Source: Paenibacillus rubinfantis (GTDB taxonomy: Bacteria; Bacillota; Bacilli; Paenibacillales; Paenibacillaceae). Taken from it: a stretch of DNA of 64,000 nt. Location: NCBI RefSeq assembly GCF_001486505.1, contig NZ_LN909065.1, positions 310,001-374,000 of the forward strand. Direction: 5' to 3'. Each line of letters starts with the position of its first letter. Position 1 is the first letter of the stretch. The notes beneath the pieces are model-generated. The model made no database searches and was not told where the DNA came from. It was given only the letters and a program-made list of their open reading frames with translations. The position numbers and the translations under genes are program-made. Below are positions 29,777 to 39,319 of the stretch, one piece after another.

Positions 29777-30457
29777 ATGAACGACGTCGATATCCCATGG
29801 GAAGAAAAACAAGCGGCGCTGGGTACCCTCCTCCGCGTGCGGGAGGAATACGCGGTCCGCGGGTGGTTTCCCGCTTCCAGCGGGAGCTTGTCGGTACGGG
29901 TCGGCCGTTATACGCCGGACCGGTTTGTGTTTGCCGTTACGGCTGATGGCGAAACGAACACGCCGTCGGAGTTATCCGCAGCGTCTTCCCCACCGGTAGG
30001 CGTGTTGTTTGTTGATGCCTCCGGCGCGCCTTGCGAGCCGACGCGGCTGAAGCCATGCGCCGACATGCCGATTCATGCGAGAATCTACCGGATGACCGGC
30101 TGCGGCGCGATTATCCATGTACATACCGTGTTTAACAATGTACTCAGTGAATTTTTTGGCGAGGAAGGTGGAATCCCGCTACAGGGAAACGAGCTGCTCA
30201 AGAGCTTGGAGATTTGGGAGGCGGCGGCGGAAATCCGGGTGCCGATTCTGCCAAATGTCGCCGAGCTTCCGGCGATTCTTAGGCGAATCCCAAGCGGACT
30301 GGATACGCGCGTCCCCGCCCTTTTGCTGCAAAACCACGGGATTTATGCCTGGGGGGCCAACATCGCTGAGGCCAAGCGCCGTCTGGAAGCGTTGGAGTTT
30401 ATGTTTGAAGTGCTGTACCGTTCCCTACGGCTGCCCCCTAAAGGGCGTAATGCCTGA
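29777..30457 (+). CDS. mtnB: Methylthioribulose-1-phosphate dehydratase
   Basis: Class II aldolase/adducin-family zinc enzyme that dehydrates methylthioribulose 1-phosphate in methionine salvage. The 226 residues show HARIYRMTGCGAIIHVHTVFNN (two zinc histidines in HVH) and LLLQNHGIYAWGANIAEAKRRLE (third His). The usual SGNLS element reads SSGSLSVRV here. AAAGGGGGAC precedes the ATG. It is downstream of proC, apart from other mtn genes, though mtaD, which feeds a different branch of methylthioadenosine recycling, is at 54 kb. A strong terminator follows. Confidence 0.9.
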   Translation: MNDVDIPWEEKQAALGTLLRVREEYAVRGWFPASSGSLSVRVGRYTPDRFVFAVTADGETNTPSELSAASSPPVGVLFVDASGAPCEPTRLKPCADMPIHARIYRMTGCGAIIHVHTVFNNVLSEFFGEEGGIPLQGNELLKSLEIWEAAAEIRVPILPNVAELPAILRRIPSGLDTRVPALLLQNHGIYAWGANIAEAKRRLEALEFMFEVLYRSLRLPPKGRNA

Positions 30458-30464
30458 ACACAGC

Positions 30465-30542
30465 AACTCGCGGCTTGCGTTAGGCGGAAGTCAACTGACT
30501 TAGTAAGTTGCTTCCGTCTTTCACGCGGACCGCGAGTTTTTT
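30465..30542 (+). terminator. Terminator of proBAC-mtnB
   Basis: AACTCGCGG pairs with CCGCGAGTT over an inner GGAAG-CAACT ... AGTTG-CTTCC hairpin, followed by six T. Confidence 0.85.
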
Positions 30543-30560
30543 CATGGGGATGAAATTGAA

Positions 30561-30956
30561 TTATCTCTCGATAAATTCCGCATAAGCCTTCGCGTCCATC
30601 AAATTCGCCAGCGCGAGGTTCGGATCCTCCTTCAACCGGATATGCACCATCCAGCCCCCGTCATAAGGCTCCTCATTCACCAGCTCCGGCGCGGTGTCCA
30701 GCTCTCCGTTCACCGCCAATACAGTCCCGCTCACCGGTGTAAACAAATCGGCAACCGTCTTGACAGATTCAATCGTGCCGATGCCGTCCTGCGCTTCGAT
30801 TGCCTGCCCCGGATCGGGCAATTCCACAAACACGATGTCACCCAACCGATGCTGGGCTACGTCGGAAATGCCGATTTTCACCGTGCCGTCCCCCAAATCA
30901 AGCACCCATTCATGTTCATCGCTGTACAAAATATTTTCCCTGATCTCACTGGCCAA
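30561..30956 (-). CDS. gcvH: Glycine cleavage system H protein
   Basis: Lipoyl carrier that shuttles the aminomethyl group between the P, T and L proteins of glycine cleavage. The 131 residues are full length, with the lipoylated Lys66 in ESVKTVADLF. The start is a TTG at 30956 with AGGAGGAG upstream. It is transcribed away from gcvT-gcvPA-gcvPB and has its own promoter, so it is not under the glycine riboswitch of that operon. Confidence 0.96.
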   Translation of the reverse strand: MASEIRENILYSDEHEWVLDLGDGTVKIGISDVAQHRLGDIVFVELPDPGQAIEAQDGIGTIESVKTVADLFTPVSGTVLAVNGELDTAPELVNEEPYDGGWMVHIRLKEDPNLALANLMDAKAYAEFIER

Positions 30957-31035
30957 GGCTAGCTCCTCCTCTTTCCGGATGATCTATCGTACTCTTCCCT
31001 TTGCTTACACTTGATCCTGGTGTTCCCACGTTCAG

Positions 31036-31063
31036 ATTATTCCAAACCTAGCTCTCATGTCAA
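31036..31063 (-). promoter_or_regulatory. gcvH promoter
   Basis: Minus strand TTGACA (31063-31058), 16 bases, AATAAT (31041-31036). The transcript would start near 31029, about 70 bases before the gcvH TTG. Confidence 0.65.
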
Positions 31064-31073
31064 TATTATTAAC

Positions 31074-31099
31074 ACATTTGATAGACTCTATCAAAATGT
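31074..31099. promoter_or_regulatory. Palindromic operator between gcvH and gcvT
   Basis: A near-perfect dyad, TTTGATAGA-C-TCTATCAAA with ACA/TGT at the ends, placed just upstream of the gcvH -35 element and about 60 bases upstream of the gcvT -35. Likely a repressor or activator site for one or both genes; the regulator is not identified. Confidence 0.5.
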
Positions 31100-31153
31100 A
31101 AGCGTAGCCTTTTCCAGTTAACGAAATATATTAAAATTATTATGATAACTTTA

Positions 31154-31182
31154 TTGACATAAGCGCGAATTTTGAGTATTAA
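31154..31182 (+). promoter_or_regulatory. gcvT operon promoter
   Basis: TTGACA, 17 bases, TATTAA, with transcription expected near 31189, about 20 bases before the glycine riboswitch. Confidence 0.8.
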
Positions 31183-31210
31183 TGAGATGTGTAAGCTGCG
31201 GTTGAGGGCA

Positions 31211-31486
31211 GGGGGAGAGATTACAATACGCTGTATTGTAACGCCGAAGGAGCAAGCCGCGATGCGGTGAATCTCTCAGGCAAAAGGACCTCTGCCGGAC
31301 GCAACTCTGGAGAGCATTCACGAAGAGGTAGTTCATAAAGTGATCTAAGTACCTCACGTGAATCACCCAAGGGGAAACCTGTGCGAGCTTCCGCGCTCCA
31401 GCAGGGTAACTCTCAGGTACAAGGGACAGAGCCTGGAAAAACTGTCAGTTTAACTGACGGGGTTTCTTTGGCCTGTCCTTTTTGTT
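31211..31486 (+). ncRNA. Tandem glycine riboswitch
   Basis: Two consecutive glycine aptamers: the first about 31211-31315 (GGGGAGAGATT ... GCCGAAGGAGCAAGCC ... AATCTCTCAGGCAAAAGGACC), the second about 31358-31436 (ACCCAAGGGGAAACC ... GGTAACTCTCAGGTACAAGGGACAG). The expression platform follows: AAGGGACAG of aptamer 2 can pair with CTGTCCTT at about 31472-31480 in front of T5, and an inner GTCAGTT/AACTGAC hairpin lies between. Glycine binding should free the operon for transcription. It controls gcvT-gcvPA-gcvPB. Confidence 0.95.
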
Positions 31487-31529
31487 GTTCACAAAAATTG
31501 GCCGATCCGGCCCTTTCGAGGTGATGGTA

Positions 31530-32660
31530 ATGTCCGAATCCGCATTACGGCGTACGCCGCTCTACCCTAGGTATGCGCGTTTTGAGGGAGCCCGCTGCAT
31601 CGATTTTGGCGGCTGGGAGCTGCCGGTCCAGTTCAGCGGCATCCAGAAGGAGCATGAAGCCGTGCGCGAGCGCGCCGGACTATTCGATGTATCGCATATG
31701 GGCGAATTTTACGTGGAGGGGCCTGAAGCGGAACGCTTTTTGCAGCGCCTGACAACCAACGACGTGACCCTGCTGGAGCCGGGGAAAGCCCAATACACCT
31801 TGCTCTGCTATTCCAACGGCGGCGTGGTGGACGATCTGTTGATCTATAAGCTGGATGAGGAAACGTACATGCTGGTGGTTAACGCCTCAAATATCGAAAA
31901 AGACTGGGACTGGCTGCGGCAGCACCTTCCCGCTGATGGCGTCACCATGCGGAATGCTTCGGATGAGACCGCCTTGCTGGCTATTCAGGGGCCACTGGCC
32001 GCCTCCCTCCTCTCCCCTCTCTGCGAAGGGCAGGATCCCGCAGTCTTGCGCCCGTTCACATTTATCCGGGAAGCGCGGATTTCCGGCATACCCGCGCTGC
32101 TGTCCAGAACCGGTTATACCGGCGAGGACGGCTTCGAGTTATATGTGGCGGCCGAGGAGGCGGCAGCGCTTTGGGATGTCTTGCTCGAAGCCGGGGAACC
32201 CCACGGCCTTCTCCCCGCCGGGCTGGGCGCCCGGGATACGCTGCGCTTCGAGGCTTGTCTGCCCCTGTATGGGCAGGAGCTGGGCCCGCAGATCTCCCCG
32301 CTTGAAGCCGGCTTAAACCGCTTCGTGAAGCTCGAGCAAGGCGATTTCATCGGTCGCGATGTGCTAATCCAACAGCGGGATGAAGGCATCCCTCGCCGCC
32401 TCGTCGGGCTGGAGATGATCGATCGCGGGATTCCGCGCACGCATTACCCGGTGTTTGCCGAAGGCTCGGAGGAACCGATCGGAGAAGTGACGACAGGTAC
32501 GCAATCACCTACCTTGAAAAAAAACCTCGGACTGGCGATCCTTGCCAGCCGCTATACCGAACCCGGCACGACCGTAGAGGTTGAGATTCGCGGCAAGCAG
32601 TTAAAGGCCCAGGTCATCCCGTTGCCGTTCTATCGCCGAAACCCAGCCGCCAAGCGGTGA
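31530..32660 (+). CDS. gcvT: Glycine cleavage system T protein
   Basis: Aminomethyltransferase that passes the glycine methylene group to tetrahydrofolate. From ATG 31530 the protein has 376 residues: [25 protein letters not shown] near the start, [12 protein letters not shown], and [20 protein letters not shown] with the catalytic Asp of this family (GARDTLR). The start has GAGGTG six bases upstream; the frame runs back to 31482 inside the riboswitch platform, so that start is rejected. 18 bases separate it from gcvPA. Confidence 0.96.
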   Translation: MSESALRRTPLYPRYARFEGARCIDFGGWELPVQFSGIQKEHEAVRERAGLFDVSHMGEFYVEGPEAERFLQRLTTNDVTLLEPGKAQYTLLCYSNGGVVDDLLIYKLDEETYMLVVNASNIEKDWDWLRQHLPADGVTMRNASDETALLAIQGPLAASLLSPLCEGQDPAVLRPFTFIREARISGIPALLSRTGYTGEDGFELYVAAEEAAALWDVLLEAGEPHGLLPAGLGARDTLRFEACLPLYGQELGPQISPLEAGLNRFVKLEQGDFIGRDVLIQQRDEGIPRRLVGLEMIDRGIPRTHYPVFAEGSEEPIGEVTTGTQSPTLKKNLGLAILASRYTEPGTTVEVEIRGKQLKAQVIPLPFYRRNPAAKR

Positions 32661-32678
32661 AAGGAGAAAACGAAACAG

Positions 32679-34043
32679 ATGCTAAAACACCGTTACCTGC
32701 CGTTAACCGAACAAGACCAAATGGAAATGCTGGCGACCATCGGCGCAAGCTCCGTGCAAGAGCTGTTCAAGGATATCCCGGAGGGCACTCGTTTTCAAGG
32801 CGAGCTCCCGGTATCCCCGCGTTTGGACGAATACGCGCTTACACGGCACTTATCCGCATTAGCCGGGCGCAACGCCGATACCGACCGGTTCGCCAGCTTT
32901 CTTGGCGCCGGTCTGTATGACCATCATATCCCTTCCGTCATTCAGCATGTCGTGTCCCGTTCGGAATTTTATACGGCCTACACCCCGTACCAGCCAGAAA
33001 TCAGCCAGGGCGAGCTGCAGGCGATCTTCGAATTCCAGTCTTACATCTGCGAGCTGACCGGTCTTAAGGTCGCCAATGCCAGCATGTACGACGGAGCCAC
33101 TGCAATGGCCGAAGCGGGCAACCTGGCCGCCGCCGCCACCAAGCGTAAGCAACTGATCGTCTCCCGCACCGTCCATCCGGAAGCTCGTGAGGTGCTCGCC
33201 ACCTATGCCCACGGCCTGAATCTCGAGATCGTCGAGGTTGGCTGGGAGCAAGGTGTAACCGATCGCGAGGCACTCGCTGCGGCCATTACGAAAGACACCG
33301 CTGCCGTGCTGATTCAGAATCCGAATTTCTTCGGCTCCCTAGAAGATCTGCGCGCCATCGGCGAACTGGCGCATGCGCATGGGAGCTTGCTGGTCGTCAG
33401 CAGCAATCCGTTAGCCCTTGGCCTGCTGGAAGCCCCGGGTAAGCTTGGCGCCGACATCGTCGTTGGCGACGCCCAGCCGTTGGGGCTGGCCCCTTCCTTC
33501 GGCGGACCCACCTGCGGCTTCTTCGCCGTCTCGGAAGCGCATATGCGCCGGATGCCCGGCCGGATTGTCGGGCAGACGACCGACCGCAACGGCAAGCGCG
33601 GGTTCGTCCTGACGCTGCAGGCCCGTGAGCAGCATATCCGCCGCGAGAAGGCAACCTCAAACATCTGCTCCAATCAGGCGCTGCTCGCCCTGGCCGCGTC
33701 CGTTTACTTATCTGTGATGGGCAAGCAAGGAATGGCCGAGGTCGCGGAGCTGAATTTGCAGAAAAGCCATTATGCCAAGCAGCTGTTCACCGCCATCCCC
33801 GGCGTAAGCGCCGCTTTTGCGTCGCCGTTCTTCAACGAGTTTGTGCTTCGGCTGCCTGAGGGTACCAATCCGCTTCAGCTGCAGCGGGATTTTCTCGCCG
33901 CCGGATTTATCGGCGGATACGACCTGGGCCGCAGCTATCCCGAGTTGACCGGCCATCTGCTGATCGCCGTAACGGAGAAGCGAAGCAAAGCGGAAATTGA
34001 CCAATTCGCCCGCGTACTGGAGGAATCGATATGCTCGAAGTAA
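32679..34043 (+). CDS. gcvPA: Glycine dehydrogenase (decarboxylating) subunit 1
   Basis: N-terminal half of the split P protein found in Firmicutes, which decarboxylates glycine together with GcvPB. The 454 residues include [23 protein letters not shown] near 110 and [28 protein letters not shown] near 320; the pyridoxal lysine is on the other subunit. AAAGGAG lies upstream with rather long spacing. The last 13 bases overlap gcvPB, which supports stoichiometric translation. Confidence 0.97.
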   Translation: MLKHRYLPLTEQDQMEMLATIGASSVQELFKDIPEGTRFQGELPVSPRLDEYALTRHLSALAGRNADTDRFASFLGAGLYDHHIPSVIQHVVSRSEFYTAYTPYQPEISQGELQAIFEFQSYICELTGLKVANASMYDGATAMAEAGNLAAAATKRKQLIVSRTVHPEAREVLATYAHGLNLEIVEVGWEQGVTDREALAAAITKDTAAVLIQNPNFFGSLEDLRAIGELAHAHGSLLVVSSNPLALGLLEAPGKLGADIVVGDAQPLGLAPSFGGPTCGFFAVSEAHMRRMPGRIVGQTTDRNGKRGFVLTLQAREQHIRREKATSNICSNQALLALAASVYLSVMGKQGMAEVAELNLQKSHYAKQLFTAIPGVSAAFASPFFNEFVLRLPEGTNPLQLQRDFLAAGFIGGYDLGRSYPELTGHLLIAVTEKRSKAEIDQFARVLEESICSK

Positions 34044-35548
34044 AAGAGACAATGCCATCCGATGAATTATTGATATTTGAGCGCAGCCGCCCGGGGCGAA
34101 TCGGCTATTCCCTGCCGGAATGCGATGTTCCGCCGGTCCCGAAGGAAGAACTCGTACCACAGGGGATGCTGCGGAACGAAGGCTTAGCTTTCCCGGAAGT
34201 TTATGAGGTGGATGTGATTCGCCATTATACCGCGTTATCCCGCCGGAACTTTGGCGTGGACAACGGATTTTACCCGCTGGGCTCTTGTACGATGAAATAC
34301 AATCCGAAAGTTAATGAGGACGTGGCACGTTACGCCGGTTTGGCAAAAATCCATCCTTATCAGCCGGAGGAAAGCGTTCAGGGGGCGTTGGAGCTGATGT
34401 ACCACCTGCAGCAGGATTTGGCCGGACTGACCGGGATGGACGAGGTGACGCTGCAGCCGGCAGCCGGTGCCCACGGCGAATGGACCGGCCTGATGATGAT
34501 CCGCGCGTATCACGAAAGCCGCGGCGAGAAGCGCACCAAGGTGATCGTGCCGGACTCCTCGCACGGCACGAACCCGGCCAGCGCTTCGGTCGCCGGCTTC
34601 GAAACGGTGACCATCCCGTCCACCAAGCGCGGCATGGTGGACCTGGATGCACTGCGCGCCGCCGTCGGCGAAGACACAGCTGCGCTGATGCTCACCAACC
34701 CGAACACGCTGGGCTTGTTCGAGGAGCAGATCCTGGAGATCGCCGATATTGTACACGAAGCCGGTGGGCTGCTGTACTATGACGGCGCAAATTCGAACGC
34801 GATCATGGGGATCGCCCGCCCCGGCGACATGGGCTTTGACGTTGTGCACCTCAATCTGCACAAAACGATGAGCACCCCGCATGGCGGCGGAGGTCCCGGT
34901 GCCGGACCGGTGGGCGTCAAGCAGCGGCTGGTTCCGTTTCTGCCGGAACCGAGAATCGTCAAGGACGACTCTGGACGGTACGCCATCCGCGGTGCCCGTA
35001 CCGAAGAGGCGGCAGGTGCCGCCACTAGCGGATCGATCAGCTCGATCGGCCGGGTAAAAGCTTTTTACGGCAACTTCGGCATCCTGGTCCGCGCGTATGC
35101 GTACATCCGCAGCTTAGGCCCCGAAGGACTCCGTCAGGTCTCGGAGAACGCTGTTTTAAACGCCAACTATATGATGAGACGCTTGGCGCCTTATTACGAG
35201 CTGCCATACCCGGATCAACCGTGCAAGCACGAGTTCGTGATGTCTGGCAGCGGGCTGGCGAAATACGGCATCCGTACGCTGGACGTCGCCAAGCGGCTGT
35301 TGGACTTCGGCTATCATCCGCCAACCATCTACTTCCCGCTGAACGTAGAGGAATGCATCATGATTGAGCCGACGGAAACCGAAAGTAAGGAAACGCTGGA
35401 CGGTTTTATCGACGTGATGATCGCCATCGCCAAGGAAGCCGAGACGAACCCAGATTTGCTTCGGAACGCCCCGCACACCACGCCGGTGACGCGCTTGGAC
35501 GAAACCGGCGCCGCCCGGAAGCCAGTGCTGAACTGCGCATGCGGGTGA
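34031..35548 (+). CDS. gcvPB: Glycine dehydrogenase (decarboxylating) subunit 2
   Basis: C-terminal half of the split P protein, carrying pyridoxal phosphate. The 505 residues contain [16 protein letters not shown] near 80, the lysine motif [20 protein letters not shown] near 275, and a [15 protein letters not shown] tail. GGAGGAATCGAT precedes the ATG inside the end of gcvPA. The protein ends in Asn-Cys-Ala-Cys-Gly, a short Cys pair I cannot explain. A terminator follows directly. Confidence 0.97.
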   Translation: MLEVKETMPSDELLIFERSRPGRIGYSLPECDVPPVPKEELVPQGMLRNEGLAFPEVYEVDVIRHYTALSRRNFGVDNGFYPLGSCTMKYNPKVNEDVARYAGLAKIHPYQPEESVQGALELMYHLQQDLAGLTGMDEVTLQPAAGAHGEWTGLMMIRAYHESRGEKRTKVIVPDSSHGTNPASASVAGFETVTIPSTKRGMVDLDALRAAVGEDTAALMLTNPNTLGLFEEQILEIADIVHEAGGLLYYDGANSNAIMGIARPGDMGFDVVHLNLHKTMSTPHGGGGPGAGPVGVKQRLVPFLPEPRIVKDDSGRYAIRGARTEEAAGAATSGSISSIGRVKAFYGNFGILVRAYAYIRSLGPEGLRQVSENAVLNANYMMRRLAPYYELPYPDQPCKHEFVMSGSGLAKYGIRTLDVAKRLLDFGYHPPTIYFPLNVEECIMIEPTETESKETLDGFIDVMIAIAKEAETNPDLLRNAPHTTPVTRLDETGAARKPVLNCACG

Positions 35549-35579
35549 GTCTAATCCACCACACCACACCACACCAAAA

Positions 35580-35613
35580 AGAGATGCTGCTGTAACGCAG
35601 CATCTCTTTCTCT
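35580..35613 (+). terminator. Terminator of the gcv operon
   Basis: AGAGATGCTGC-N6-GCAGCATCTCT followed by TTCTCTT; an 11-bp perfect stem. Confidence 0.93.
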
Positions 35614-35631
35614 TATGGGCCTTTCAACGAA

Positions 35632-35810
35632 ATGTTGCATTTCCTACAACTTTTCAAGCGGTCAAACGGTCTTTTCCCGGCAAATGTTGTACTGGGTACA
35701 ACATTCTCGCCCCCAACCTCCACAATGAAGCAAATTTGTTGTACAAAATGCAACAATCCGTTCCAGCCCCCAAAAGTTCCCCTTCAAATGTTGCAGTTTT
35801 TGCAACATTT
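35632..35810. repeat. Array of four ATGTTG palindromes, exact 52-bp phase
   Basis: Four 21-bp palindromes of form ATGTTG-N9-CAACAT (arms vary by one or two bases) are centred at 35642, 35694, 35746 and 35798, so all three steps are exactly 52 bp. The ~30-bp spacers differ from each other. The array fills the whole gap between the convergent gcvPB and uppP stops; no gene or T-tract terminator is present. Confidence 0.85.
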
Positions 35811-35820
35811 CTATTCTATC

Positions 35821-36675
35821 TTAGAAATACACCACCCAAATCACAATCGCCAACAAGATACGGTACACCGCAAACGGCACCAGCTTGATGCGATCGATCA
35901 ACTTCAGGAAAAAGCGAATCGACAACAGTGCAAACACGAAGGCGCTGAGGAAACCAACCACAAAGAACGGCAGCGCATCCATCGTGAAATATTCCAGGTT
36001 CTTCACCAGGGAAATCAAGCTGGCCCCAGCCATGATCGGAACGGCCATGATGAAGGTGAAATCGGCGGCTGCACGGTGGCTTAAGCCAAGCAACACCCCG
36101 CCGGAAATCGTCGAACCTGAACGCGAGAAGCCCGGCCAGATCGACAGGCACTGGAACAAACCGATGCCAAATGCCTGCTTGTACGAAATCTGATCGACGG
36201 TCTCGACGCTTGCCCGCTTTGGCGCAAACCGGTCGGCGGCGATCATCAGCAGCGCCCCAATGACCAATCCGATCAACACGGTTGCGGTGGAAAACAGATG
36301 CTCATCGATAAAGTCCTCAAACAACACGCCAAGAATTCCGGCAGGAATCAGCCCTACGATGACCTGCATGAGCTTCAACCGTGCCCCGCCCTGTCTAGCC
36401 CCCGCGGTCCCTCTCGCCTTCTCCGGCATCCAGCGCGACAGTCCCAGCAAATCGATAAATCGATTGCGGAACACAACCAGGACAGCCAAAATCGAGCCGA
36501 GTTGAATCACCACTTTAAACGTATTCGCTACATACTTCGAACCAAGCAGTTCCCCGGTTTTCAGCCACATGTCGTCCACAATGATCATATGTCCCGTGGA
36601 GGACACCGGAGCAAACTCCGTCAGTCCCTCCACCAGACCCAGAATAATGGCTTTCACTAGTTCTAACAAATTCAT
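35821..36675 (-). CDS. uppP: Undecaprenyl-diphosphate phosphatase (UppP/BacA)
   Basis: Integral membrane phosphatase that recycles the C55 lipid carrier by turning undecaprenyl diphosphate into the monophosphate; overproduction gives bacitracin resistance. The 284 residues begin MNLLELVKAIILGLVEGLTEFAPVSSTGHMIIVDDM (GLVEGLTEF-PVSSTGH motif with catalytic Glu/His) and contain GFSRSGSTISGGVLLG near 175; about eight hydrophobic segments. It is last in a run bceR-bceS-bceA-bceB-dedA-uppP on one strand, 41 bases after dedA, which supports a shared role in lipid II cycle defence. Confidence 0.95.
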   Translation of the reverse strand: MNLLELVKAIILGLVEGLTEFAPVSSTGHMIIVDDMWLKTGELLGSKYVANTFKVVIQLGSILAVLVVFRNRFIDLLGLSRWMPEKARGTAGARQGGARLKLMQVIVGLIPAGILGVLFEDFIDEHLFSTATVLIGLVIGALLMIAADRFAPKRASVETVDQISYKQAFGIGLFQCLSIWPGFSRSGSTISGGVLLGLSHRAAADFTFIMAVPIMAGASLISLVKNLEYFTMDALPFFVVGFLSAFVFALLSIRFFLKLIDRIKLVPFAVYRILLAIVIWVVYF

Positions 36676-36716
36676 CTCTTTGGATTCTCCTTATTCCTAG
36701 GTAGTGATGTTAACCG

Positions 36717-37328
36717 TTAAGCTCCGCTTTTTCTCCGCCGCAGCCAGAGCAGACCCACAAACAACACGCCTAAAGCGATAACGGCATACGCGATGTGAGA
36801 GTATACGTCCATAAACGCGACGATTTCTTCCCATGACCCCCCAACCGCGGCACCAAGCAGCACAAGCGCCACATTCCAAATGAGCGTCCCGATCGTGGTG
36901 AACAGCAGGAACAAACCGAATTTCATTTTGGACATGCCCGCCGGGATGGAAATCAAGCTGCGGATCAGCGGAACCATCCGGCAAAAGAGCACCGTCCAAT
37001 AGCCATACCGGTCAAACCAGGCATCCGCGCGGCGAATGTCTTCTTTTTTCAGGCGCAGGTACCGGCCGTAGCGATCGATCCACCCTTCCAGCCGGTCGAC
37101 GTTCACCAAATATCCGATCCCATACAGGATCACGGCGCCAAACACCGAACCCAGGGTCGAGAAGACGATCACCCCCGCCGGCGTCAAGCCCGTGTAGGTG
37201 GTCATAAATCCGCCGAACGTTAAGATCACTTCCGATGGAATCGGAGGAAATACGTTTTCCAAGGCAATCAGCAGAAAGACGCCAAAATAACCAAACTGCT
37301 CCATAAAGTCCGTAATCCAGTTGTCCAC
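36717..37328 (-). CDS. DedA-family membrane protein
   Basis: A 203-residue DedA protein. Several family members have recently been shown to flip undecaprenyl phosphate or phosphatidylethanolamine across the membrane. Features seen: FGYFGVFLLIALENVFPPIPSEVIL near the N-terminus (the E-x-x-x-P-x-P-S-E motif), GSVFGAVILYGIGY, FDRYGYWTVLFCRMVPLIRSLISIPAGMSKM (the R-x-x-P-x-x-R-x-x-x-x-x-x-A-G-x-x-x-M motif), and four to five hydrophobic helices. Placed between bceB and uppP with 17 and 41 base gaps, a C55-phosphate flippase role is the attractive reading but is inferred. Confidence 0.92.
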   Translation of the reverse strand: MDNWITDFMEQFGYFGVFLLIALENVFPPIPSEVILTFGGFMTTYTGLTPAGVIVFSTLGSVFGAVILYGIGYLVNVDRLEGWIDRYGRYLRLKKEDIRRADAWFDRYGYWTVLFCRMVPLIRSLISIPAGMSKMKFGLFLLFTTIGTLIWNVALVLLGAAVGGSWEEIVAFMDVYSHIAYAVIALGVLFVGLLWLRRRKSGA

Positions 37329-37345
37329 GTTGTACCTCCAGAAGT

Positions 37346-39319
37346 TTAGCGAATCGCTTTTTTGACGTTGCGTAAATAACGGGCCCGAATGAAGAAGAAA
37401 TAGACCACTTGTACCAGCAAAAAGCTAGCTAATATCAACACCGTTTGCCAAGCGACGGAAAAGTTAAGTAAGCTTTGCATCGCCTTAAACGCGATTAAGC
37501 TATGAACGATGGCCAGCGCAATCGGCACGAAGAACAGCAGACCTACCTGACGGGTCACGATCTTGGCCAGTTCTTTTTCTGTGAGGCCCAGTTTCGCTAA
37601 CGCCCCATACTGTCGCCGATCATACGCCAAATCGCTGTACAGTCGGAAATACAAGAAGCTCCCCGCCGCAATAAAAAAAACAGTTCCCACCAGCAAAGCG
37701 AAAAACAGCAAGGCCCGATACGTTGTCCGCTGCACTTCCGCCAAGGTCCCGCTCACGGTCATGGCGTAAGGCCGACCCGACTCATAGGTTACTCTCCCGT
37801 TATCGGTCAACTCTGCAGCCAGGCCGCGGGTGAGCTCCGGCGGATCCACGTAAAACCCGGTGAACCGGTCCACAGGCATCCCGCCGTTCTCCTCTGCCAA
37901 AGCCGCCATAAGCCGTTCCAGCAAGGCATCGTTGACCACCAGCCCGGAGAACGAGCCTCCGCGGTCGTCGCCGGCGTCCAGGGTCAGATTCTCAGGGAGG
38001 GCGACATGCTGCGTGACGCCAATCTCGTGCACCAGCAGCTCCGGAGCGCCCGCAAAGGAATAGGTGACCGGCTTTCGCTGCATCAGCAGCGGCTTCTCTC
38101 GCTCCGAATCAAGCAGCAACAGAGCTTCTCCTTCATCCGGAGGGTTCTCGGAAACCGCGATTCCCGCCGCCGCCAACAGCCGCTTATAATCAGCGAACGA
38201 AATCAACGGCAGGCGTTCCGACGTCGTGGCAGGGCGGGATGATGCGACTTCCGCGAGGAGAATCGGAAGGCTGAGCGTACGATAAGCGATCCCGTTCGAC
38301 GCGAGCTCGGCACGTATCGCTTCTAGGTACTCGTCCGCGGCTTCGCTATCCCCCTTAGACACATAAGCGATCTCGACCGGATAGTCCTGTTCGAATTGAT
38401 CCGCCAGCCGATTGACCGAGGCGAAGGCACCAACTGCGCAGAACGTGATCGTCGAGATGATCGTCACAAGGAAGAACATCCGCGCATTCTCCTTCATCCG
38501 GTAAGCCAGACTGGATACGGTGACCAAATTTGTTTTTTTCCAATAATAAGTTAAATGTCGCTTGACCCATTGAATCAGAAATACGCTCAGCTGTGTGTAG
38601 AAAAAATACGTGCCCGCAATCGTCATGGCCGTGACCGGAAGCATGCGGATCAGCACGTTGGAGGCCGTCGCAGTGACCGCCAGCAAGTAGCTGGCGCCCA
38701 GCAAACCCGCCGCAAGCAGCGATAAAGCCAAGGAAGCCTGGGGCGGCCGGGCGGGCTTCACCTCAGCCTGGAACAACTCAATCAGCCGGTGCGAGCCCAG
38801 GAGCATCGTCGTGCAGAGCGAAATAAGCAGAAATAACAGCGAGAACGCCCCTAGCGTCAACAGCAAACCCGGCCAGGATACATGGAACGCCAGCTGCGGA
38901 ACGCCCAGCAAATTAGAGCCGGCCATCAGAAACAGCTTGGCCAGCAGAAGCCCCCCACCAATCCCGCTAACCAGCGATCCCGCACCGATCAGCATATTTT
39001 CCAGGAAAACCAGGTTGCGCAGCTGTTGTTCGGTCATGCCGTGCAGCAGCAAGATCCCAAACTCGCGTTTACGCGAGCGCAAAAAGGAGCCCACCGAATA
39101 GATCACAAAAAAGAAAACAAAAATGTACATGATCACTTCAGCCGCCCACAACACCAGCACAGCCGAGCGATACATGACCTCCTTCTGCAGGTCGGGATGA
39201 AACAGAAACAACGCGCAGACGAAAAAAATCATGACTGAAAACGAGCTGCTCAGAAAATAAGCGGCATACGTGCGTTTATTCCGGAGGACGTTGTTATAAG
39301 CGAATTGACGAAAGGTCAT
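37346..39319 (-). CDS. bceB: Bce-type ABC transporter permease
   Basis: A 657-residue permease of the BceB/VraG family, which with BceA frees lipid II cycle targets from peptide antibiotics and serves as the sensor for BceS. It has about ten transmembrane helices in the family pattern: four or so after MTFRQFAYNNVLRNKRTYAAYFLSSS, a pair near 200-300, then a large extracytoplasmic domain (about 310-540, the antibiotic-recognition region) before the last helices. The ribosome site and the first 26 bases overlap the end of bceA, so translation is coupled. Confidence 0.93.
   Translation of the reverse strand: MTFRQFAYNNVLRNKRTYAAYFLSSSFSVMIFFVCALFLFHPDLQKEVMYRSAVLVLWAAEVIMYIFVFFFVIYSVGSFLRSRKREFGILLLHGMTEQQLRNLVFLENMLIGAGSLVSGIGGGLLLAKLFLMAGSNLLGVPQLAFHVSWPGLLLTLGAFSLLFLLISLCTTMLLGSHRLIELFQAEVKPARPPQASLALSLLAAGLLGASYLLAVTATASNVLIRMLPVTAMTIAGTYFFYTQLSVFLIQWVKRHLTYYWKKTNLVTVSSLAYRMKENARMFFLVTIISTITFCAVGAFASVNRLADQFEQDYPVEIAYVSKGDSEAADEYLEAIRAELASNGIAYRTLSLPILLAEVASSRPATTSERLPLISFADYKRLLAAAGIAVSENPPDEGEALLLLDSEREKPLLMQRKPVTYSFAGAPELLVHEIGVTQHVALPENLTLDAGDDRGGSFSGLVVNDALLERLMAALAEENGGMPVDRFTGFYVDPPELTRGLAAELTDNGRVTYESGRPYAMTVSGTLAEVQRTTYRALLFFALLVGTVFFIAAGSFLYFRLYSDLAYDRRQYGALAKLGLTEKELAKIVTRQVGLLFFVPIALAIVHSLIAFKAMQSLLNFSVAWQTVLILASFLLVQVVYFFFIRARYLRNVKKAIR

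Noticed and set aside
34235..34882. 215-codon minus-strand ORF inside gcvPB
   Set aside because: Shadow frame of a high-GC real gene; no ribosome site and no recognisable domain. Similar long shadows lie opposite ackA (48650-49453), asnS (47643-48419) and the FtsH-like gene (50709-51371).
35632..35810. CRISPR array or simple terminators for gcvPB/uppP
   Set aside because: Palindrome cores differ between copies, only four exist, and none has a T-tract; gcvPB already has a clear terminator at 35580-35613.
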